Assembly: GCA_025351675.1 (NCBI GenBank)
Contig: JANXVK010000438.1
Span: 1-6,793, forward strand
DNA: 6,793 nt
Direction: 5' to 3'
Source of the DNA: Rhizobacter sp.
GTDB taxonomy: Bacteria > Pseudomonadota > Gammaproteobacteria > Burkholderiales > Burkholderiaceae_C
Under the pieces are notes generated by a model that worked only from the letters and a program-made list of their open reading frames with translations, did no database searches and had not been told where the DNA came from. The translations under genes were made by a program, and so were the position numbers. Numbering within the stretch: position 1 is the stretch's first letter; each line of letters starts with the position of its first letter. Positions 1 to 4,594 of this stretch are shown here, piece by piece.

Positions 1-1
1 C

Positions 2-1861
2 CTCAACGGCCTGGCCGGCGCCTCTTCGCTGTTCCTCGTCGGTGCGGGGCTGTCGCTGATCTTTGGCGTCACCCGCATCGTCAACTTCGCGCACGGCTCG
101 TTCTACATGCTGGGCATCTACATCGCCTACATGCTGACCGAGAAGTTGGGCGGCGGTCTTTGGTTCTGGCCGGCGCTGCTGCTCGCGTCGATCGCCGTCG
201 GTGTGATCGGCGCGGCGGTCGAGATCGTGCTGCTGCGCCGCGTGTACCGCGCGCCCGAACTGTTCCAACTGCTCGCGACCTTCGCGCTGATGCTCGTGAT
301 CAAGGACGCTGCGCTGTGGGTGTGGGGCCCCGAAGACCTGCTCGGACCGCGCGCGCCGGGGCTCTCGGGCGCGGTCGACATCCTCGGCCGGCGCTTCCCG
401 ACCTACGACCTGTTCCTGATCGTCATCGGCCCGCTCGTGCTCGGCGGGCTGTGGCTGCTGCTCACGCGCACGCGCTGGGGCACGCTGGTGCGCGCCGCCA
501 CGCAAGACCGCGAGATGGTCAGCGCGCTCGGCGTGAATCAGGCGTGGCTGTTCACCGGTGTGTTCGCGCTCGGCACGATGCTCGCGGGGCTCGGCGGGGC
601 GTTGCAACTGCCGCGCGAACCGGCCAATCTGGGGCTCGATCTGGCGACGATCGGCGACGCGTTCGTGGTCGTCGTCGTCGGTGGCATGGGTTCCATTCCG
701 GGCGCGTACGTCGCGGCGCTGCTGATCGCCGAGATCAAGGCGATCTGCATCGGCCTCGGCACGGTCGACCTGTTCGGCATCAACTTCTCGTTCTCGAAGC
801 TGACCTTGGTGGTCGAGTTTCTCGTGATGGCCGTCGTGCTGATCGTGCGCCCGTGGGGCCTGATGGGCAGGCCGCAGGCCGCGAGCCGCAACGCCGGCCC
901 GGCCGAGGCGCCGCTGCGCCAGGCCGACACGCCGCTGAAGATCGCCGGCGCTTTGCTGCTGCTCGCGCTGCTCGCGTGGCCGCTCGCGACCGCGAGTTCA
1001 CCGTACCTGACCGTGCTCGCGATCGACCTGCTGACCGCCGCCCTGTTCGCGACCAGCCTGCACTTCATCATGGGCCCGGCAGGCATGCACTCGTTCGGTC
1101 ACGCAGCTTATTTCGGGCTGGGCGCGTACGGCGCCGCGCTGGGGGTGCGTTCGCTCGGGCTGCCGATGGAAGTGGCGCTGGTGTTGTCGCCCTTCGTCGC
1201 TGCCGCCGGCGCGCTCGTGTTCGGCTGGTTCTGCGTGCGCCTGTCGGGCGTGTACCTCGCGATGCTGACGCTCGCGTTCTCGCAGATCGTCTGGTCGGTC
1301 GTGTTCCAGTGGGACGACTTCACTGGCGGCAGCAACGGCCTGACCGGCGTCTGGCCGGCCGAGTGGCTCGCCGACAAGCGCAGCTACTATTACCTGACGC
1401 TTGCGCTCGTCGTCGGCGCCATCCTGCTGATTCGCCGCGCGCTGTTCGCACCGTTCGGCTATGCGATGCGTGCGGGCCGCGACTCGCCGCTGCGCGCCGA
1501 CGCGATCGGCATCGACGTGAAACGCATCCAGTGGGTCGCGTTCGTGATCGCCGCGGTCTTCGCGGGGCTGTCGGGTGCGCTGTACGCGTTCTCGAAAGGC
1601 AACATCTCGCCCGACACGGTCGCGGTCGGTCGCTCGGTCGATGGCCTCGTGATGGTGCTGCTCGGCGGCCTGCAGACGCTCGCCGGCCCGATCGTCGGCG
1701 CGGTCACGTTCACCTGGCTGCAGGACGCGGTCGCGCGCAACACCGATTACTGGCGCGCCTTGCTCGGCGGCATCATCTTGCTGCTGGTGCTGGTGTTCCC
1801 GCAGGGCATCGCGGGCTTCGTCGGCGGCTTGTTCGATCGCATGAAAAAGGTCGACGCATGA
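2..1861 (+). CDS. Fused LivH-LivM-type ABC transporter permease (5' partial)
   Basis: Inner-membrane permease of a branched-chain-amino-acid-type (HAAT) ABC importer, carrying both permease units in one chain. The frame is open from base 2, and the LivH-typical stretch GVTRIVNFAHGSFYMLG precedes the first in-frame ATG at 107. The true start is therefore upstream of the window, probably by few residues judging from LivH length. Of 619 visible codons, residues 1 to about 282 are the LivH half: about eight hydrophobic segments and an EAA-like loop near 162-178 (RAATQDREMVSALGV). A polar linker follows (about 283-313). The LivM half runs from about 314 to 619, with SFGHAAYFGLGAY (364-376), GVYLAMLTLAFSQ (416-428), TGGSNGL (441-447) and a second EAA-like loop near 487-505. 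Its stop overlaps the LivG start (ATGA). The family and the fusion are clear; the substrate is not, and the downstream genes make an N-heterocycle such as nicotinate or nicotinamide as plausible as an amino acid. Confidence 0.93.
   Translation, partial: LNGLAGASSLFLVGAGLSLIFGVTRIVNFAHGSFYMLGIYIAYMLTEKLGGGLWFWPALLLASIAVGVIGAAVEIVLLRRVYRAPELFQLLATFALMLVIKDAALWVWGPEDLLGPRAPGLSGAVDILGRRFPTYDLFLIVIGPLVLGGLWLLLTRTRWGTLVRAATQDREMVSALGVNQAWLFTGVFALGTMLAGLGGALQLPREPANLGLDLATIGDAFVVVVVGGMGSIPGAYVAALLIAEIKAICIGLGTVDLFGINFSFSKLTLVVEFLVMAVVLIVRPWGLMGRPQAASRNAGPAEAPLRQADTPLKIAGALLLLALLAWPLATASSPYLTVLAIDLLTAALFATSLHFIMGPAGMHSFGHAAYFGLGAYGAALGVRSLGLPMEVALVLSPFVAAAGALVFGWFCVRLSGVYLAMLTLAFSQIVWSVVFQWDDFTGGSNGLTGVWPAEWLADKRSYYYLTLALVVGAILLIRRALFAPFGYAMRAGRDSPLRADAIGIDVKRIQWVAFVIAAVFAGLSGALYAFSKGNISPDTVAVGRSVDGLVMVLLGGLQTLAGPIVGAVTFTWLQDAVARNTDYWRALLGGIILLLVLVFPQGIAGFVGGLFDRMKKVDA
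848..940 (+). other. Inter-domain linker joining LivH and LivM halves
   Basis: About 31 codons rich in Pro, Ala, Arg and Gln (RPWGLMGRPQAASRNAGPAE and the residues after it) separate the last hydrophobic segment of the LivH half from the first of the LivM half. RPWGLMG resembles the normal LivH C-terminus (RPxGLFG), so the fusion point probably lies just after it. No in-frame stop or internal restart with a Shine-Dalgarno site is visible, which supports a true continuous fusion over two separate genes. Confidence 0.7.
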
Positions 1862-2628
1862 GCCTTCTGAAAGTCACCGACCTCGGCAAGTCTTTCGGCG
1901 GCAATCGGGCCGTCGACGGTGTCAGCTTCGAGGTCGCGGCCGGCGAGTTGCTCGCGCTGATCGGGCCGAACGGCGCCGGCAAGACGACGACCTTCAACAT
2001 GGTCAACGGCCAGCTGCGCGCCGACACCGGTTCGGTCGTGCTCGACGGGCACGAGCTGATCGGCCGCAAGCCGCGCGACATCTGGCACAAGGGCGTCGGC
2101 CGTACCTTCCAGATCGCCGAGACCTTCGCGTCGCTCACGGTAGTCGAGAACGTGCAGATGGCGCTGATTTCGGCCGACGCGAAGCTGTATCAACTCTGGC
2201 AGCGCGCCGCGCAGCACAAGCGCGACGAGGCGCTCGCTTTGCTCGATCAGGTCGGCATGAGCGCCCAGGCCGACCGACCCTGCAGCGTGCTCGCGTATGG
2301 CGACGTCAAGCGCGTCGAGATTGCGATCGCGATGGCGAACGCACCGAAGCTGCTGCTGATGGACGAGCCGACCGCCGGCATGGCGCCGCAGGAGCGCAAC
2401 GACCTGATGGCGCTGACGAAACGCCTCGTGGTCGAGCGCCGCATGGCGGTGCTGTTCACCGAGCACAGCATGGACGTGGTGTTCGCGCACGCCGACCGCA
2501 TCATCGTGCTGGCGCGCGGCCGGCTGATCGCCGAAGGCCACGGCGAGTACATCCGCAACCATCCGAAGGTGCAAGAGGTCTACTTCGGAAGCGGGAAAAC
2601 TTTCGAAAAGAAGGCTGCGATCGCATGA
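1858..2628 (+). CDS. livG: LivG-type ABC transporter ATP-binding protein
   Basis: Cytoplasmic ATPase subunit that powers the adjacent permease; 256 residues, the normal LivG length. Visible motifs are Walker A GPNGAGKT (36-43), Q-loop Gln85 in GRTFQ, signature loop LAYGDVK (145-151), Walker B LLLMDE (165-170), D-loop PTAGMAP and switch His203 in TEHSMD. The tail from about 235 (HPKVQEVYFG) is typical of LivG. The signature departs from LSGGQ: it keeps Tyr-Gly but has Asp-Val where Gly/Glu-Gln are usual. The ATG at 1858 is chosen because the family N-terminus MSLLKVTDLGKSFGG starts there, it overlaps the permease stop as ATGA, and an AAGG (1847-1850) sits 7 bases upstream. The same frame is open much further upstream, but that part lies inside the permease gene and is not coding. 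It presumably forms a heterodimer with the following LivF-type ATPase. Confidence 0.94.
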   Translation: MSLLKVTDLGKSFGGNRAVDGVSFEVAAGELLALIGPNGAGKTTTFNMVNGQLRADTGSVVLDGHELIGRKPRDIWHKGVGRTFQIAETFASLTVVENVQMALISADAKLYQLWQRAAQHKRDEALALLDQVGMSAQADRPCSVLAYGDVKRVEIAIAMANAPKLLLMDEPTAGMAPQERNDLMALTKRLVVERRMAVLFTEHSMDVVFAHADRIIVLARGRLIAEGHGEYIRNHPKVQEVYFGSGKTFEKKAAIA

Positions 2629-3359
2629 GCACGACGAACGCGCTGCTCGAAGCGAAGCAACTCAACGCCTGGTACGGCGCCGCGCAGATCCTGTTCGATG
2701 TCGACTTGCAGGTGAACCGCGGCGAGGTCGTCGCGCTGATGGGCCGCAACGGTGCCGGCAAGTCGACGACGCTGAAGGCGCTGATGGGCCTGCTCGCAAA
2801 GCGCAAGGGAACGATCCATTTTCTCGGCAAGGACGTGTCGAAGGCCGAGCCGCACGACGTGGCCCGCGCGGGCTTGGGCTACGTGCCCGAGGACCGCCGC
2901 GTGTTCGCCGACCTCACCGTGATGGAGAACCTCGAAGTCGGCAGGCAGCCCGCGCGAGCGTGGGCCGACGGCACGGCCGCGCCGGTGTGGACCGCCGAGA
3001 AACTCTTCAAGCTCTTCCCCAACCTCGGCGAAATGCCCGACCGCCCCGGCGGCCGCATGAGCGGCGGCGAGCAGCAGATGCTGACGGTCGCGCGCACGCT
3101 GATGGGCAACCCGTATGTCGTGCTGCTCGACGAGCCGAGCGAAGGCGTCGCGCCGGTCATCGTCGAGCAGATGGCGCAGATGATTCTGGAGCTCAAGGCG
3201 CAGGGCGTCAGCATCCTGCTGTCGGAGCAGAACATGCACTTCGCGGCGCTGGTGTCGGACCGAGCCTACGTGCTCGAGAAGGGCCAGATCCGCTATCAGG
3301 CTTCGATGGCCGAACTCGCGGCCAACGAGGACGTGCGACGCGCGTACCTGAGCGTCTAA
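2625..3359 (+). CDS. livF: LivF-type ABC transporter ATP-binding protein
   Basis: Second ATPase of the importer, 244 residues, near the usual LivF length. Motifs are Walker A GRNGAGKS (40-47), GYVPEDRRVF (85-94) with Glu where other ABC ATPases have the Q-loop Gln, signature MSGGEQQ (145-151), Walker B VVLLDE (165-170), PSEGVAP, and SEQN (200-203) with Gln at the switch-His position. The Glu and Gln replacements are normal for LivF and do not suggest loss of function. A polar stretch at about 107-123 (RQPARAWADGTAAPVWT) looks slightly longer than in E. coli LivF. The ATG at 2625 overlaps the livG stop by four bases, and AAGAAGG lies at 2608-2614, suggesting coupled translation. Its TAA stop is followed by a short gap before the nicotinamidase gene. 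Confidence 0.94.
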   Translation: MSTTNALLEAKQLNAWYGAAQILFDVDLQVNRGEVVALMGRNGAGKSTTLKALMGLLAKRKGTIHFLGKDVSKAEPHDVARAGLGYVPEDRRVFADLTVMENLEVGRQPARAWADGTAAPVWTAEKLFKLFPNLGEMPDRPGGRMSGGEQQMLTVARTLMGNPYVVLLDEPSEGVAPVIVEQMAQMILELKAQGVSILLSEQNMHFAALVSDRAYVLEKGQIRYQASMAELAANEDVRRAYLSV

Positions 3360-3378
3360 ACCCATCGTTCCATCACTC

Positions 3379-3383
3379 GGAGG
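3379..3383 (+). promoter_or_regulatory. Shine-Dalgarno site of the nicotinamidase gene
   Basis: GGAGG lies 7 bases before the ATG at 3391 and is the strongest ribosome-binding site in the window, fixing that start. It sits in the only gap longer than 10 bases (3360-3390, 31 bases). No hairpin terminator or recognisable -35/-10 pair fits in the gap, so readthrough from the transporter genes is likely. Confidence 0.85.
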
Positions 3384-3390
3384 TTTCGTC

Positions 3391-3477
3391 ATGCACACCA
3401 CCACCCGCAGAACCCTTCTGAAGGCTGTCTCCAGCGCGGCCGGGCTCGCCGCGAGCGGCTTCTCGCTGGCCGCCGCG
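3391..3477 (+). other. Predicted twin-arginine signal peptide of the nicotinamidase
   Basis: Residues 1-29 show the Tat pattern: a polar start with TRRTLLK (5-11, matching S/T-R-R-x-x-hydrophobic-K), a mildly hydrophobic Ala/Gly/Leu segment (12-26), and an Ala-Ala-Ala site at 27-29 before KIKPDAK. The mature enzyme fold begins at about residue 37 with SALIVVDVQ, so the extension lies outside the catalytic domain. Cleavage after residue 29 is the best guess; a lipoprotein site is not present, since no Cys follows. Confidence 0.75.
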
Positions 3478-4107
3478 AAGATCAAGCCCGACGCCAAGAG
3501 CGCGCTGATCGTCGTCGACGTGCAGAACTGCTTCGTCACCGGCGGCACGTTGCCGGTGAAGGACGGCGAAGCGGTCGTGCCGGTCATCAACAAGCTCTCG
3601 GCCGCGTTCCGGAACATCGTCGTGACGCAGGACTGGCACACGCCCGGCCACGCGTCGTTCGCGAGCACCTACCCCGGCAAGAAAGCGTTCGAGACGACCA
3701 GGCTCGCCTTCGGCACGCAGGTGCTCTGGCCCGACCACTGCGTGCAGGGCACCGACGATGCGAACCTGCACAAAGACCTGAAGCTGCCGACCGCGCAGAT
3801 CATCATCCGCAAGGGCTTCCACAAGGAGATGGACAGCTACTCGGCCTTCGACGAAGCCGATCACAAGACCGCGACCGGCCTGGCCGGCTACCTGAAGCAG
3901 CGCGGTATCAAGACGCTGTACATCACCGGCCTCGCGACCGACTTCTGCGTCGCGTGGACCGCGATGGACGCGCGCAAGGCCGGCTTCGACGTCTACGTGA
4001 TCGAAGACGCGACCCGCGCGATCGACCTGAACGGCTCGCTCGCCGCGGCGTGGAAGCAGATGACGGCGAAGGGCGTGAAGCGCATCCAGTCTGCCGACCT
4101 CGCCTGA
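3391..4107 (+). CDS. pncA: Nicotinamidase (PncA-type cysteine hydrolase) with Tat-like signal peptide
   Basis: Isochorismatase-superfamily hydrolase predicted to convert nicotinamide to nicotinate and ammonia; 238 residues, about 30 of them an N-terminal extension. By comparison with known PncA enzymes the catalytic triad is Asp43 (VVDVQNCF), Lys141 (IIRKGFH) and Cys186 (ATDFCV). The metal site is Asp81, His83 and His87 in QDWHTPGH, plus His116 in WPDHCVQG. This metal motif separates nicotinamidases from metal-free relatives such as isochorismatase. MDSYSAF (147-153) is also typical. The N-terminus has TTRRTLLK followed by a hydrophobic Ala/Gly-rich segment and an AAA site, so export by the Tat path is predicted, whereas most PncA proteins are cytosolic. 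The gene lies 31 bases after livF and 10 bases before nicA. Activity on nicotinamide is well supported by motifs; pyrazinamide-like amides are possible alternative substrates. Confidence 0.88.
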   Translation: MHTTTRRTLLKAVSSAAGLAASGFSLAAAKIKPDAKSALIVVDVQNCFVTGGTLPVKDGEAVVPVINKLSAAFRNIVVTQDWHTPGHASFASTYPGKKAFETTRLAFGTQVLWPDHCVQGTDDANLHKDLKLPTAQIIIRKGFHKEMDSYSAFDEADHKTATGLAGYLKQRGIKTLYITGLATDFCVAWTAMDARKAGFDVYVIEDATRAIDLNGSLAAAWKQMTAKGVKRIQSADLA

Positions 4108-4117
4108 GCCGTCTTCG

Positions 4118-4594
4118 ATGAGCGACGCGGTGCGGCTCGTTGTCAACGGCGTGGAATGCGTGTTGACGGTGCCGCGCGACGCGCCGCTGCTGAACATTCT
4201 GCGCAACGACCTCGGGCTGAACGGCCCGAAGTACGGCTGCGGCCTCGGCGAGTGCGGGGCCTGCACGGTGCTGGTCGACGGCATCGAGGCACGGTCGTGC
4301 GTGATCCCGGTCGGCGGCGTCGCGGGGCGTGCGATCACGACACTCGAAGGCCTGGCCGAAGGTGATGCGCTGCATCCGGTGCAGCAGGCGTTCATCGACT
4401 GCCAGGCCGCGCAGTGCGGCTACTGCCTGAACGGCATGATCGTCAGCACCGTCGCGCTGCTCGCGCGCTACCCGCAGCCGACAGACAAGCAGGCGCGCGA
4501 TGCGCTGGCGCACAACCTGTGCCGTTGCGGCACGCACCTCGAGATCCTGCAAGCGGTGCAGCGCGCGGCGGTGCTGATGGCGCAACGCGCATGA
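4118..4594 (+). CDS. nicA: Nicotinate dehydrogenase small subunit, two [2Fe-2S] clusters (NicA-like)
   Basis: Iron-sulfur subunit of a molybdenum hydroxylase; 158 residues, normal for the family. It passes electrons from the molybdenum site on the partner subunit. The ferredoxin-like domain carries Cys41, Cys46 and Cys49 in CGLGECGACTV, plus Cys61 (ARSCVIP). The helical domain carries Cys100 and Cys103 in QCGYC, plus Cys135 and Cys137 in NLCRCG. All eight cluster ligands are present. LRNDLGLNGPKYGCGLGECG and HPVQQAFID closely resemble what I recall of Pseudomonas NicA (nicotinate to 6-hydroxynicotinate), which, with the nicotinamidase next door, supports nicotinate as substrate. Other IorA-type small subunits are alike enough that a different N-heterocycle cannot be ruled out. 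The ATG at 4118 starts 10 bases after the nicotinamidase stop without a good Shine-Dalgarno site, so coupling is likely; a GTG at 4130 is a weaker alternative. No signal peptide is seen. Confidence 0.88.
   Translation: MSDAVRLVVNGVECVLTVPRDAPLLNILRNDLGLNGPKYGCGLGECGACTVLVDGIEARSCVIPVGGVAGRAITTLEGLAEGDALHPVQQAFIDCQAAQCGYCLNGMIVSTVALLARYPQPTDKQARDALAHNLCRCGTHLEILQAVQRAAVLMAQRA

Noticed and set aside
107..109. ATG at 107 as the start of the permease
   Set aside because: The frame is open back to base 2 and the upstream residues match conserved LivH sequence (GLSLIFGVTRIVNFAHG), so this Met is internal.
160..1857. Upstream extension of the livG frame
   Set aside because: It lies within the permease gene out of frame, gives an Arg-rich product without motifs, and the LivG family N-terminus starts exactly at 1858.
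2625..3359. Loss of Q-loop Gln and switch His in LivF as a sign of inactivation
   Set aside because: LivF proteins, including that of E. coli, normally have VPEGRR and VEQN at these places, so this is family-typical.
3360..3390. Possible promoter or terminator between livF and the nicotinamidase gene
   Set aside because: The 31-base gap has no inverted repeat with a T-run and no credible -35/-10 pair; only the Shine-Dalgarno site is supported.
2580..3668. Minus-strand open frame of 362 codons opposite livF and the nicotinamidase gene start
   Set aside because: No family features, spans two well-supported + strand genes and lacks a plausible ribosome-binding site or neighbour on that strand.
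3373..4395. Minus-strand open frame of 340 codons opposite the nicotinamidase and nicA
   Set aside because: It is a complement shadow of two genes whose catalytic and cluster residues are intact on the + strand.
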